This document shows, piece after piece, positions 44,590-53,383 of a stretch of 64,000 nt of DNA. Source of the stretch: Lachnospiraceae bacterium UBA1759. GTDB taxonomy: Bacteria; Bacillota; Clostridia; Lachnospirales; Lachnospiraceae. Position numbers and translations under genes: made by a program. Location of the stretch: assembly GCA_002315555.1 (NCBI GenBank), contig DCHF01000055.1, forward strand, positions 322,829-386,828, read 5' to 3'. The notes beneath the pieces are model-generated. The model did no database searches. It was not told the DNA's origin and saw nothing but the letters and a program-made list of their open reading frames with translations. Within the stretch, counting starts at the first letter, position 1; each line of letters starts with the position of its first letter.

Positions 44590-45344
44590 TCACAAAGAGA
44601 ATTATCCCCTGCCTGGACGTTAAGAACGGCCGCGTGGTCAAGGGCGTGAATTTTGAAAAGCTGGGCGATGTGGCATCCCCGGTAGAGCTTGCCCAATATT
44701 ACTCCTCCTGCGGCGCGGATGAGTTGGTGTTTTACGATATTACAGCATCGGCGGAAGGCCGTCAGCTGTTTACAGACATCCTCTGCGAGACCGCAAAGAG
44801 CGTGTTCATTCCGCTTACGGTAGGTGGTGGTATCAATTCGGTCGAGGATTTTGACCGCGTGCTGAAATGCGGTGCGGACAAGGTCAGCGTCAATTCCGGT
44901 GCGATCCGGAATCCGAATCTGGTTAAGGAAGCGGCGAATCTATACGGCGACCAGTGTGTGGTCCTGTCCGTCGATGTGAAGCGGGTGGACGGCGTGTTCC
45001 GCGTGTTTGCGAAGGGCGGCAGAGAGAATACGGGGATGGAAGCCATCGAATGGATCAAGCGGTGTGTCGGAAACGGTGCGGGTGAGATCGTGGTGAATTC
45101 CATTGACACCGACGGCGTGAAGCAGGGCTTTGATCTGGAAATGCTGGACGCGGTGTGTAATGCGGTCTCGGTACCGGTCATTGCATCGGGCGGCGCAGGA
45201 AAGATCGAGGATTTTATCACCCTGTTCAATGCGCTTCCCAAGGTGGATGCAGGTCTTGCGGCCTCCATTTTCCACTTTGGTGAGGTGGCCATCCGCGATC
45301 TGAAAGACGAAATGAAGCGGAACGGAATTCCGGCAAGAGTATAA
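44586..45344 (+). CDS. hisF: Imidazole glycerol phosphate synthase, cyclase subunit
   Basis: TIM-barrel partner of HisH, 252 residues; it forms imidazole glycerol phosphate and AICAR. Motifs: IIPCLDVKNGRVVKGVNF with the catalytic Asp, LTVGGGINSVEDFDRVLKCG, the second Asp in NSIDTDGVKQGFDLEML, and ASGGAGKIEDF. It overlaps hisA by four bases; hisIE follows after 18 bases with its own ribosome binding site. Confidence 0.97.
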   Translation: MITKRIIPCLDVKNGRVVKGVNFEKLGDVASPVELAQYYSSCGADELVFYDITASAEGRQLFTDILCETAKSVFIPLTVGGGINSVEDFDRVLKCGADKVSVNSGAIRNPNLVKEAANLYGDQCVVLSVDVKRVDGVFRVFAKGGRENTGMEAIEWIKRCVGNGAGEIVVNSIDTDGVKQGFDLEMLDAVCNAVSVPVIASGGAGKIEDFITLFNALPKVDAGLAASIFHFGEVAIRDLKDEMKRNGIPARV

Positions 45345-45362
45345 ATTTGTAGGAGAAAAACA

Positions 45363-46013
45363 ATGATCGATATCAGCGAACTGAAATTTGATGAGAAGGG
45401 CCTGATCCCGGCCATCGTGGTCAATGCGGACACGAACAAAGTCCTGACGCTGGCTTATATGAACGAGGAGAGCCTGAAGATCTCCATGGAAAAGCAGCTG
45501 ACGTGTTTCTGGAGCCGTTCCCGTCAGGAACTCTGGCTGAAGGGTGAGACCAGTGGTAATTATCAGCACATCGTGTCCATTACGGCAGACTGCGACAAGG
45601 ACGCGCTGGTCGTGAAGGTTCAGCCGGACGGTCCCGCGTGCCATCTGGGTACCGAGTCCTGCTTCGAAAACGAGGTGTTTGAAAGCGATGAGAACACCGG
45701 CTTCAATCTGAACTCTCTGATGGAGCTGATCGAAGGCCGTAAGACAAACAAGCAGGAAGGCTCTTATACGACCTACCTGTTTGAGAAGGGCCTCGATAAG
45801 ATCTTGAAAAAGGTCGGTGAGGAGTCCACGGAAGTCATCATCGCAGCGAAGGCAGAGGATAAGGCGGAGACCATCTATGAGATCGCGGACCTGGCATATC
45901 ATGTCATGGTGCTGATGGTGGAGGCCGGCATTTCCATTGAGGATATCCACAATGAACTGAAGGGACGCCATGTCATCGACCACAAGGTCAAGCAGGAGAA
46001 AATGACAAAGTAA
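45363..46013 (+). CDS. hisIE: Bifunctional phosphoribosyl-AMP cyclohydrolase / phosphoribosyl-ATP pyrophosphatase
   Basis: 216 residues, performing steps two and three of the pathway. The N-terminal HisI domain (about 1-115) has [19 protein letters not shown] and the zinc-binding end [12 protein letters not shown]. The C-terminal HisE domain (about 120-205) has [20 protein letters not shown], typical of the all-alpha pyrophosphatase. TAGGAG precedes the ATG. Confidence 0.96.
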   Translation: MIDISELKFDEKGLIPAIVVNADTNKVLTLAYMNEESLKISMEKQLTCFWSRSRQELWLKGETSGNYQHIVSITADCDKDALVVKVQPDGPACHLGTESCFENEVFESDENTGFNLNSLMELIEGRKTNKQEGSYTTYLFEKGLDKILKKVGEESTEVIIAAKAEDKAETIYEIADLAYHVMVLMVEAGISIEDIHNELKGRHVIDHKVKQEKMTK

Positions 46014-46066
46014 TCAGTGTTTTGAAAGGACGGCTGTGTCCAAAGCGGACCCGGCCGGTGAGCATT

Positions 46067-46831
46067 ATGATAGCCACGGATCTGCACACACATACCACAT
46101 ACTGTGACGGAAAGAACACACCGGCGGAAATGGCCGCGGCGGCATACGCACGCGGTTTTTCGCGTTTCGGGATGTCGGGGCACAGTTATGTGGCATTTGA
46201 TACGTGTTGCATGTCAAAAGAGAATACGGAGCTTTATCGCGCGGAAGTACAGCGGCTCAAGAAGGAATACGAGGGGCGTATGGAGATCCTGCTTGGAGTG
46301 GAGCAGGACTTCTATTCGGAGATGCCTACGGAAGGATACGATTATGTGATCGGGAGTGTGCATTATCTGAAGGTGACCGATCCGGACACGGGAGAAGCAT
46401 GTTATCCGGCAATCGATGATACCGAAGAGATCCTGAAGGCCGCCTGTGAGAAGTATTTTGCCGGCGTTATGCTTTCCGTGGCGGAGGCGTATTACGAGAC
46501 GGTGGCACAGGTCGCGGAAAAGACGAACTGCGATATCATCGGACATGTGGATCTGATCACAAAGTATATTGAAAAGGACCCGCTGTTTGACACCGGGGAC
46601 CCACGTTATGTGGCAGCCTGGAAGAAGGCTGTGGACCGTCTTCTGACCTGCGGGAAACCTTTTGAGGTCAATGTCGGAGCCATTGCCAGAGGATACCGGA
46701 CCACTCCGTATCCGGCGCCGGAGATCATCGCGTATATCAAAGAACGTGGCGGAAAGCTGGTGCTGTCGAGCGACAGTCATTCGGCGGAGAATGTAGGGTT
46801 CGAATTCGAAAAGTGGGGAGAAATGATATAA
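46067..46831 (+). CDS. hisK: Histidinol-phosphatase, PHP family
   Basis: Removes phosphate from histidinol phosphate. About 254 residues with PHP metal-binding motifs: TDLHTHTTYCDGKNTPAEMA, GVEQDFYSE, IGHVDLITKY and LSSDSHSAENVG. The last gene of the his operon fills the only step not supplied by the genes before it. ATG 46067 (GGTGAG just upstream) begins at the conserved motif; a longer TTG start at 46022 would add 15 residues without support. It is followed by a perfect terminator. Confidence 0.9.
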   Translation: MIATDLHTHTTYCDGKNTPAEMAAAAYARGFSRFGMSGHSYVAFDTCCMSKENTELYRAEVQRLKKEYEGRMEILLGVEQDFYSEMPTEGYDYVIGSVHYLKVTDPDTGEACYPAIDDTEEILKAACEKYFAGVMLSVAEAYYETVAQVAEKTNCDIIGHVDLITKYIEKDPLFDTGDPRYVAAWKKAVDRLLTCGKPFEVNVGAIARGYRTTPYPAPEIIAYIKERGGKLVLSSDSHSAENVGFEFEKWGEMI

Positions 46832-46849
46832 AACGCGCCTGCAAAACTC

Positions 46850-46880
46850 AAAAAGACCGGATATCGTATCCGGTCTTTTT
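46850..46880 (+). terminator. Terminator of the his operon
   Basis: Perfect 14-bp stem AAAAAGACCGGATA / TATCCGGTCTTTTT with loop TCG. Confidence 0.92.
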
Positions 46881-46934
46881 CAAACAGTTGCCGAGGATGC
46901 TGCGAATCTGCAGTTCGCGACCATAGGCCGCTCA

Positions 46935-47211
46935 TTACTTGCGCACAAACTCAATGTACGCATAATTCATCAGCCCCGTCCTCACGGTCTTCAGCGTCAG
47001 CACATGCAGACCTTCCGTCAGTTCCACGGTCGTAAGATCCACCCAGTGATTCCAAATATGCGGATGGGTGGTCTCCGGAATGAACAGCTCACCGGTCAAA
47101 GCCTTCACCGCCCAGATCGTAATAAGCACAAAAGACCTTGCCCGGGATGGCCTGCGGGACAGCGGGATGGTGTGGATCACCGTAAGGGGTTCCGAGATAG
47201 TTGTTCAGCAT
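46935..47211 (-). pseudogene. Remnant of a CBM6-like carbohydrate-binding protein (frameshifted, internally deleted)
   Basis: A ribosome binding site (AAAGGAGAA) and ATG at 47211 open a frame ending ...FCAYYDLGGEGFDR at a TGA near 47089; this resembles the start of a CBM6 module (acidic, YD-GGEG). In a second frame, to TAA 46935, follows ELFIPETTHPHIWNHWVDLT and EGLHVLTLKTV...YAYIEFVRK, which resembles the end of the same module. The two frames overlap, and the 60-70 residues expected between them are missing. So a deletion plus frameshift has destroyed a small binding protein or the tail of an enzyme. It lies 15 bases after the DUF4838 gene. Confidence 0.65.
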
Positions 47212-47225
47212 AAGATGTTCTCCTT

Positions 47226-49031
47226 TTAAAACAATTCTTCCTCTTCCATGTTCCAGTGCTCCCAGAATTCGGTTCCGCACCATTTCTGTTCCAGCATCGC
47301 CCGGTGCGTCGTCTCGATGTTGCACCACTCGTTGATGCCGGACAGTCCGAAGGCACGCCAATCGGCAAAGAACTTTTCGATCTCCGCCGCATCGAATTCG
47401 TTCCGGAGCATAGTCTTTCGTTTTAAGCGGACCCAGCGGATGGAAAGCCGGTTTTTTTCCACGCGCCACAGCCGGAGCGGGTCGTTCTGAACCTTGGCCG
47501 CCGCCCTGTCAAAGAACGCCTCGTATTCATCCAGCAGTTCCTCGCGGAGGAACGGGGCGATGGGATCGTCGTTGAAGCCCACGTGGATGTTTTCTTCCTC
47601 GACAACATCGCACAGGCGGTTCAGGTAGGCATCGAGGTCATCGGCCGCGGGACCGTAGTAGTATTCCAGGAATTCCCGACGGTGCTTTTCGAGATCGCAG
47701 TCGGGATCCCACAGCATTTTGGTGATCAGGTAGAGACGGAGCTCGTTAAAGTCCACACCGCCGCGGGAGGCACCGTTTGCCTGTTCAAAAACACCGCGCA
47801 CGTTGTTTTTCACCATGGCTTGAAGGTTCTTCTGCAGGCAGCGCCAGTTGGGATGCGGCGTGGGATAATGCCGGAAGCAGGTCGTGTAGTCCCAGATATA
47901 CATCCGGTCACAGATCTGTCCCCATTCCCGCAGATCGTCGATGAAGCGGGTCTTTGAACCGTCGGGACGAGTCAGCATGCGGGTCTCATCATCGCAGGTC
48001 TCAAAAGGATGCGCGAAGCAGGCCTCGATGGAGCACAGCCGTACGCAGACATTATGCCGGTTCCTCGTGAAACGCGGCGCCTGACGCGTGTGCTGGTACG
48101 CCAGCGTATCAAAAATGACGTTCGGGAATTCCGGCTCCAGCGCCTCGGCGACAGCATTGACAAAACGGATCAGATTGGCAGCGGGCGAGCCCTCTTCCCG
48201 ATCGACCTTCACGCAGTTTTCGCACTGGCAGTGAATATCCCAGTCGTTCTGCGACAGCGAGATGATGCGGCAGCCCGGGTGCGCAAGAAGTGCTTTCCGC
48301 GTCCGGTCGATTGCAATATCCAGAAGCTCCGGATTCGTAAGACACAGCTGGTAGCGGCCGCCGGAAAGGCGGACGCGCTCACCATCGACCAGAGCGAAGA
48401 ACTCCGGATGCGTCTCCCCGAACTCCTCCAGCGGGATCAGATTCGCAAAGGAATGAACAAAATAGGCATAGGAAAGATGCCCGCCCATACGCGCGGGGAT
48501 CGGATGGAAATGGCCGTTCAGACGGCATTTGACTGCAAAGCGGGGATGCGTGGTGACATCGAAATAATTGTGCTCGCGGTATTCCAGCACCGGCCTTTTC
48601 CGGATGGAAAGCAGACCGGTCTCAAGGGTGTCGCAGGTCGGGATCTTTTCCACGGTGCTCGTGAAAAAACGGCAGCCCATCTGCTCCAGAAATTCATAGA
48701 CACCGTAGATGATACCGCGGTTTCCGCCGTTGATGCGGAGAGCGGTACCGGTGGCCTCGATGGCATAACCGTCTTCCCCAAGGTCCGAAACGGGGAGGGT
48801 GGAAGCAGCCCCCAGGAAAATGCCCGGGCATAAAGCACCGGCCGGTGAGGCTGATCCGGCGCAGGCTGAAGCGTCTTCGGAAGCCTCGATCGCAAACGGC
48901 GCCGCGGTCATGCGGCCCAGATAGAAGCGGAGCTCCTTTGCGGCATAGAGCACGGTGGAGTCCGGATCCTGGAGATCCTGTTTTGTGATATGGATCGCGG
49001 ACAACGCAGCGCGGTTTTCAGTAAGAAGCAT
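47226..49031 (-). CDS. DUF4838 protein (glycoside hydrolase-like)
   Basis: About 601 residues. The N-terminal part (VLYAAKELRFYLGRMTAAPF, GNRGIIYGVYEFLEQMGCRFF) resembles the non-catalytic N-domain of alpha-glucuronidases and GH20-like enzymes. The middle is a barrel-like DUF4838 region with ISLSQNDWDIHCQCENC and RMYIWDYTTCF, seen in proteins of polysaccharide-use loci. No signal peptide is present. ATG 49031 is chosen: GGAGG lies seven bases upstream and within the six extra codons of the ATG at 49049. The enzyme activity is not established for the family. Confidence 0.8.
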   Translation of the reverse strand: MLLTENRAALSAIHITKQDLQDPDSTVLYAAKELRFYLGRMTAAPFAIEASEDASACAGSASPAGALCPGIFLGAASTLPVSDLGEDGYAIEATGTALRINGGNRGIIYGVYEFLEQMGCRFFTSTVEKIPTCDTLETGLLSIRKRPVLEYREHNYFDVTTHPRFAVKCRLNGHFHPIPARMGGHLSYAYFVHSFANLIPLEEFGETHPEFFALVDGERVRLSGGRYQLCLTNPELLDIAIDRTRKALLAHPGCRIISLSQNDWDIHCQCENCVKVDREEGSPAANLIRFVNAVAEALEPEFPNVIFDTLAYQHTRQAPRFTRNRHNVCVRLCSIEACFAHPFETCDDETRMLTRPDGSKTRFIDDLREWGQICDRMYIWDYTTCFRHYPTPHPNWRCLQKNLQAMVKNNVRGVFEQANGASRGGVDFNELRLYLITKMLWDPDCDLEKHRREFLEYYYGPAADDLDAYLNRLCDVVEEENIHVGFNDDPIAPFLREELLDEYEAFFDRAAAKVQNDPLRLWRVEKNRLSIRWVRLKRKTMLRNEFDAAEIEKFFADWRAFGLSGINEWCNIETTHRAMLEQKWCGTEFWEHWNMEEEELF

Positions 49032-49113
49032 ATAAGGTCCTCCCAGCATTCAGGTTAATTTTACAATAACACTTTGAAAACAGAATACAAGAAGCAAAAA
49101 CTCAATATTTGTA

Positions 49114-49142
49114 TTGATTCGCGTATGGATCGGCGCCATAAT
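49114..49142 (+). promoter_or_regulatory. Predicted promoter of dinB
   Basis: TTGATT (49114-49119), 17 bp and CATAAT (49137-49142), 100 bp before the ATG. No clear LexA-type palindrome was seen. Confidence 0.55.
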
Positions 49143-49241
49143 AGATACGGAATGTGAGAATGCCGCGAAATGCGGTGAAGCGTTGTGAAAGCGCAGCATT
49201 GTTGAAGTGAAGCTTTGTCAAAACAGAGGAAAGGAGCGGAA

Positions 49242-50492
49242 ATGGCCACACGTTTGATTTTTCATGTCGATGTCAACAGCGCCTTTCTGTCCTGGGAAGC
49301 CGCGCGGCGTGTGAAGGAGGGCCTTCCGGACCTCCGCCTCATTCCGTCCGCCGTGGGCGGCGACCCGCAGTCCCGCACCGGTATCATTACGGCAAAATCC
49401 ATTCCCGCGAAAAAGTACGGCGTCACGACCGGCGAACCCGTGTCGATGGCCCTTCGCAAATGCCCGGACCTGGTGCTTGTGAAGTCGGACTTTGACCTCT
49501 ATACGAAGTGCTCCCACGCGTTCAAGGACATCTGTCAGTCGTACGCCCCGGTCATGGAATCCTTTTCCATCGACGAGGTCTTCCTGGACATGACCGGTAC
49601 CGGCCTGATCTACCCGGATCCGGTCGCCACGGCGCATGAAATCAAGGACAGGATCCGCGATGAACTGGGTTTCACGGTGAACATCGGCATCGGACCGAAC
49701 AAGCTGCTTGCCAAGATGGCTTCGGACTTCACGAAGCCGGACCGTGTGCACACGCTGTTTTCCGATGAGATCGAAAAGAAGATGTGGCCGCTTCCCGTGG
49801 GCGATCTTCTGTTCCTCGGCAAGTCCTCCGCGGAGAAGCTGAACCGGATGGGGATTCGGACCATCGGCGAACTGGCGCGCATGCCGGAGAAGGAGCTTCA
49901 GCGGATCCTGGGCGAAAAGGCAGGCCACGCGCTGCATCTTTCCGCGAACGGCATCGATGACTCTCCGGTCCGCGACAAACCGGAGGAGGCCAAGGGCTAC
50001 AGCGCGGAGACCACGTTTGAGGAGGACATCGTGACCTATGAACAGGCCGAGCCCATTTTGTTAAACCAGACCGATGTCGTCGCCCGACGTATGCGCCGGG
50101 ACGGCAAAAAATGCACCTGCGCTTCCGTCATGATCCGCACCACGGCCTTCCACACGCATACGCACCAGCGGAAGCTGTACAACCCCACGGACGTGACCGA
50201 TGAGATCTATGCCGTGATCCGCGAGCTCCTCCACGAGACCTGGCACGGCGAGTCCCTCCGTCTTCTGGGCGTGCAGATCACCGACCTCACGGAAGAGGAG
50301 TTCACACAGTTCTCGCTCTTTGAGGAACCGGGGGATCACGATAAAAAGAAGAAGCTGGATGCGGCCATGGACGCGATCCGCGACAAGTACGGCAAGAACT
50401 CCGTGAAGCGCTTGAGTACGGTGCAGACGGACGGAAGGATCGGTCGGAAAGCGAAGGCGGAGATGGACGCGGATACGGACGAGGAACGCTGA
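49242..50492 (+). CDS. dinB: DNA polymerase IV (Y-family)
   Basis: Translesion polymerase of about 416 residues. Catalytic acidic residues: FHVDVNSAFLSWEA near the start and FSIDEVFLDMTG near position 105. The steric region has AKSIPAKKYGV, and NIGIGPNKLLAKMASDF belongs to the palm. A little-finger domain occupies the C-terminal third. The end has TQFSLFEEP, a sliding-clamp-binding motif. ATG 49242 with AAGGAG upstream is preferred over the ATG at 49215. Confidence 0.95.
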   Translation: MATRLIFHVDVNSAFLSWEAARRVKEGLPDLRLIPSAVGGDPQSRTGIITAKSIPAKKYGVTTGEPVSMALRKCPDLVLVKSDFDLYTKCSHAFKDICQSYAPVMESFSIDEVFLDMTGTGLIYPDPVATAHEIKDRIRDELGFTVNIGIGPNKLLAKMASDFTKPDRVHTLFSDEIEKKMWPLPVGDLLFLGKSSAEKLNRMGIRTIGELARMPEKELQRILGEKAGHALHLSANGIDDSPVRDKPEEAKGYSAETTFEEDIVTYEQAEPILLNQTDVVARRMRRDGKKCTCASVMIRTTAFHTHTHQRKLYNPTDVTDEIYAVIRELLHETWHGESLRLLGVQITDLTEEEFTQFSLFEEPGDHDKKKKLDAAMDAIRDKYGKNSVKRLSTVQTDGRIGRKAKAEMDADTDEER

Positions 50493-50510
50493 AGGAAATG
50501 GCGATTTCAC

Positions 50511-50539
50511 TTGATTTATCAAACAAAATTTGCCATAAT
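50511..50539 (+). promoter_or_regulatory. Predicted promoter of the Mrp/NBP35 gene
   Basis: TTGATT (50511-50516), 17 bp and CATAAT (50534-50539). Confidence 0.65.
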
Positions 50540-50589
50540 GAAAAACGTGCATTTGAAAGATAAACGCTTAGCGTAAAAAGGAGTATACT

Positions 50590-51414
50590 ATGGCAGAAAA
50601 TTGTAATCATAACTGTTCTTCATGCTCATCAAACTGTGCGGATCGCGATCCCAAGAGCCTGCTTGAGCCGCAGAACGAGTATTCCAATATCAAAAAAGTC
50701 ATCGGCGTTGTCAGTGGCAAGGGCGGTGTAGGCAAGTCCCTCGTCACTTCCCTTCTGGCAGCTTCCATGAGAAACCGCGGCGCAAACACCGCAGTGCTGG
50801 ATGCCGATATCACCGGCCCGTGCATCCCGAAGGCATTCGGCCTGAAGGACCGCGTCGTGGGCGATGAAAACATCATGTACCCGGTCGTTTCCGCAGCCGG
50901 CACCAAGGTCATTTCCATGAACCTGATGCTTCCGGATGAGTCTACTCCGGTCCTCTGGAGAGGCCCGGTCATCGGCGGCGTGATCAAGCAGTTCTGGAAC
51001 CAGGTCGCCTGGGGCGATGTGGATTATATGTTCGTGGATATGCCTCCGGGAACCGGCGACGTAGCCCTGACGGTCTTCCAGTCCCTTCCGGTCGATGGCA
51101 TCATCGTTGTCACCTCCCCGAACGAGCTGGTCGGCATGATCGTTGAGAAGGCTGTCCGCATGGCTGACATGATGAACATTCCGGTCGTCGGCCTTGTTGA
51201 GAACATGTCCTATTTCGAGTGCCCGAACTGCAGCGAGAAGCATTACATCTTCGGCGAGAGCAAGGTCGCAGCCATGGCGGATCAGTACAACATCGATGCT
51301 GTTGCACAGCTTCCGATCGACCCGCGTGTTCCGGCCGCTTACGATAACGGTGAAATCGAAAACGTGGAATTTGAAGCGCTCGACACGATCCTTGCAAAGA
51401 TCGAAAGCCTGTAA
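50590..51414 (+). CDS. Mrp/NBP35 family iron-sulfur carrier ATPase (ApbC-like)
   Basis: P-loop ATPase of the MinD/Mrp class that carries and delivers iron-sulfur clusters. 274 residues. The deviant Walker A is VVSGKGGVGKSLV, with DADITGPCIPKAFGL and MFVDMPPGTGDVALTV as switch motifs. A CPNC pair lies near the C-terminus (cluster bridge at the dimer interface), and an extra N-terminal cluster of four Cys (CNHNCSSCSSNC) resembles eukaryotic NBP35. This Mrp is unrelated to the Mrp antiporter at the left end. AAAAGGAG precedes the ATG. Confidence 0.93.
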   Translation: MAENCNHNCSSCSSNCADRDPKSLLEPQNEYSNIKKVIGVVSGKGGVGKSLVTSLLAASMRNRGANTAVLDADITGPCIPKAFGLKDRVVGDENIMYPVVSAAGTKVISMNLMLPDESTPVLWRGPVIGGVIKQFWNQVAWGDVDYMFVDMPPGTGDVALTVFQSLPVDGIIVVTSPNELVGMIVEKAVRMADMMNIPVVGLVENMSYFECPNCSEKHYIFGESKVAAMADQYNIDAVAQLPIDPRVPAAYDNGEIENVEFEALDTILAKIESL

Positions 51415-51439
51415 TTCCGGCACAGAATCCATACAACAG

Positions 51440-51478
51440 AAAAGACCGTCCGCACCTTCCGGTGGGACGGTCTTTTTT
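51440..51478. terminator. Bidirectional terminator between Mrp/NBP35 and SseB-like genes
   Basis: AAAAGACCGTCC / GGACGGTCTTTT stem with inner GCACC/GGTG pairing and T-run; its edge touches the stop of the minus-strand gene. Confidence 0.88.
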
Positions 51479-52400
51479 ATTCGTTTTTTTCTTCCGGTTC
51501 GATCAGGTTCAGGATCGTGTAGAGCTCCTGGCCGGCATCCGGCGCGGGACACACGACTTCCGGCTTCAGATCGCGGTTTACACGGCAGATCTGCGGGCCT
51601 TTGTCCTTGGACCCGGCGATCAGGTAGTAGTAGAGATCGCTTTCATCGACGATCATGTAAATGCGATGCGCGCAGCCCGGCTTACAGTCGCGCTCCGGCA
51701 TGCTGAGGCGGAGGATCGCAGTGTCCTCATCCGGAGCGACGGAGAAGACCGTGAACTCCTCGGTGAGGTAGGGGTACATGCGCTTGTTTTTATAGGATTC
51801 CTCAAACAGTTCATCGACCAGCTCCTCCTTGCGAAGAACCAGTTCATCGATAAAGGCTTTACCGCTGTCGTAGAACTTTTTGGCAAGGAACTGGTTTTCG
51901 AACTGTATGCGTTCCAGGTGATTGATCTGTTCATCGGTCAGAACGACCTTTTTCACTCCGGTCTTTTCCGGGTCGGCGACCTTGGCACCGTTCTCCATCA
52001 TCGTAAGAAGGATCGTGTCCAGACGGATGTTCTGGCTGAAGGCGTTGATCACAAGGCCCTGCAGCTTGCCTTCGGATTTTTGGACGATGTTCAGCGCGGA
52101 AGCGAAGGGAAGAAAGATCGCGCCCTTCATCTGCGGCGATTTGTCAAGATGGTCCTTGGAGGTGAATACCGCAAGATACTGCTTTCCGTCGGAACCGTTC
52201 AAAATGACCGGAGCCGGCTTTTTGTTGGCATCCGGTGCGGCAAGAAGGAAAATGACGGCGGTCTTCAGCTTTTCAAGGATGAGGTCCAGATCCTCCGGTG
52301 CCCGCGTGTTTTTGTAGGTGTCGATCTGCGCCTCGAGTTCGGGGTTGCTTACCGGCGGAAGGACCGGTCTTCCGGGACGGCCGTTGTTAATTCTATTCAT
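51477..52400 (-). CDS. SseB-like domain protein
   Basis: 307-residue soluble protein. The N-terminal third has features of the SseB N-terminal domain: VIFLLAAPDANKKPAPVIL and KQYLAVFTSKDHLDK followed by GAIFLPFASALNIV. The remainder is a Lys/Glu-rich helical region and a second alpha/beta part with YYLIAGSKDKGPQICRV. The function in Firmicutes is unknown; the E. coli namesake relates to serine sensitivity. Good promoter on the minus strand. Confidence 0.75.
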   Translation of the reverse strand: MNRINNGRPGRPVLPPVSNPELEAQIDTYKNTRAPEDLDLILEKLKTAVIFLLAAPDANKKPAPVILNGSDGKQYLAVFTSKDHLDKSPQMKGAIFLPFASALNIVQKSEGKLQGLVINAFSQNIRLDTILLTMMENGAKVADPEKTGVKKVVLTDEQINHLERIQFENQFLAKKFYDSGKAFIDELVLRKEELVDELFEESYKNKRMYPYLTEEFTVFSVAPDEDTAILRLSMPERDCKPGCAHRIYMIVDESDLYYYLIAGSKDKGPQICRVNRDLKPEVVCPAPDAGQELYTILNLIEPEEKNE

Positions 52401-52468
52401 GAAATACTCCTGACTGATTCCTGTAAAAAATGTCCGGAGGCATTTTGATGCTTCTCGCAGACCCGTTC

Positions 52469-52497
52469 ATTATAACGCGAAAAACGGGAAAGGTCAA
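52469..52497 (-). promoter_or_regulatory. Predicted promoter of the SseB-like gene
   Basis: On the minus strand, TTGACC (52492-52497), 17 bp and TATAAT (52469-52474). Confidence 0.7.
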
Positions 52498-52510
52498 TTT
52501 CAAGCCTTTA

Positions 52511-52539
52511 TTGAACTTCAGGTGTCTTCGTGGTAGAAT
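52511..52539 (+). promoter_or_regulatory. Predicted promoter of the small-protein gene at 52595
   Basis: TTGAAC (52511-52516), 17 bp and TAGAAT (52534-52539), divergent from the SseB-like promoter and 13 bp from it. Confidence 0.65.
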
Positions 52540-52594
52540 AAATTTCAAATGGGCGTTTGCCCGATCACTAAGTTTTTAAGGCAGGAGAAGAGCG

Positions 52595-52828
52595 ATGGCA
52601 GGCAATTTCGGCGATATGATGAAGCTCGCGCAGGCGTGGAATGTTTTTAAGGGAAATCATCCCAAGTTCCCGGCGTTTGTGAACGCACTGAAGAATACGG
52701 GAATCGAAGAGGGGACGATCATTGCGATCTCCGTGACGCCTCCGGGCGGGGAACCCATCGAGTCCAATATCCGCGTGACGGCGTCGGACCTGGAACTGTT
52801 CAAGTCTTTGAGAGATATGCAGCCGTAA
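52595..52828 (+). CDS. Small conserved-looking soluble protein
   Basis: 77 residues, not assigned to a family. An N-terminal helix (FGDMMKLAQAWNVFKGNHPKF) is followed by a beta-rich part (EGTIIAISVTPPGGEPIESN) and a terminal helix. There is no signal, membrane segment or Cys. AGGAG precedes the ATG and a good promoter lies upstream, so it is a real gene. It is followed by a GNAT gene and hflX on the same strand. Confidence 0.75.
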   Translation: MAGNFGDMMKLAQAWNVFKGNHPKFPAFVNALKNTGIEEGTIIAISVTPPGGEPIESNIRVTASDLELFKSLRDMQP

Positions 52829-52886
52829 GAGACGGGCACCGGACAGGCGCGGGCCCGTTACATCAAACAACAGTGGAGAGACAGCG

Positions 52887-53375
52887 ATGAACATCAGAAA
52901 TTCCGTACCGGCGGATCTTCCGGAGATCCAGCGTGTTTACAGTGCGGCCCGCGCATTTATGAAGGCGACCGGAAACCCGAACCAGTGGGGCGATACAAGT
53001 CCCGAGACCCGGCTCATTCTGGGCGATTTTGAGAATGGGACCGGCTACGTGGTTGAGGAGGAGGGAAAGATCGTCGGCGCGTTCGCGTTTATATTGGGCG
53101 AGGATCCGACCTATAATTACATCGAGGATGGACAGTGGCTGAATGACGAGCCCTACGGCACCATTCACCGCATTGCGTCCGATGGTTCCGTCCGCGGCAT
53201 CTTTGAGGAAGCGCTTGCGTTCTGCAGCGCACGCACAAAGAACGTCCGTATCGACACGCATCATGACAACCGGGTCATGCAGCACAAGATATTGAAAAAC
53301 GGATTTACCCGCTGCGGTATCATTTATATCGCAGACGGATCGGCCCGGATCGCCTATCAAAAGGTGACCGGATAA
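52887..53375 (+). CDS. GNAT family N-acetyltransferase
   Basis: 162 residues with the GNAT pattern: N-terminal IRNSVPADLPEIQRVYSAAR, central beta strands, and acetyl-CoA-site region YGTIHRIASDGSVRGIFEEA in place of the usual Arg/Gln-x-x-Gly-x-Gly, followed by NVRIDTHHDNRVMQHKILKN. Similar proteins are annotated as ribosomal or amino-acid acetyltransferases, but the target is not known. It is eight bases from hflX and probably co-transcribed. Confidence 0.85.
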   Translation: MNIRNSVPADLPEIQRVYSAARAFMKATGNPNQWGDTSPETRLILGDFENGTGYVVEEEGKIVGAFAFILGEDPTYNYIEDGQWLNDEPYGTIHRIASDGSVRGIFEEALAFCSARTKNVRIDTHHDNRVMQHKILKNGFTRCGIIYIADGSARIAYQKVTG

Positions 53376-53383
53376 GGGGCTTT

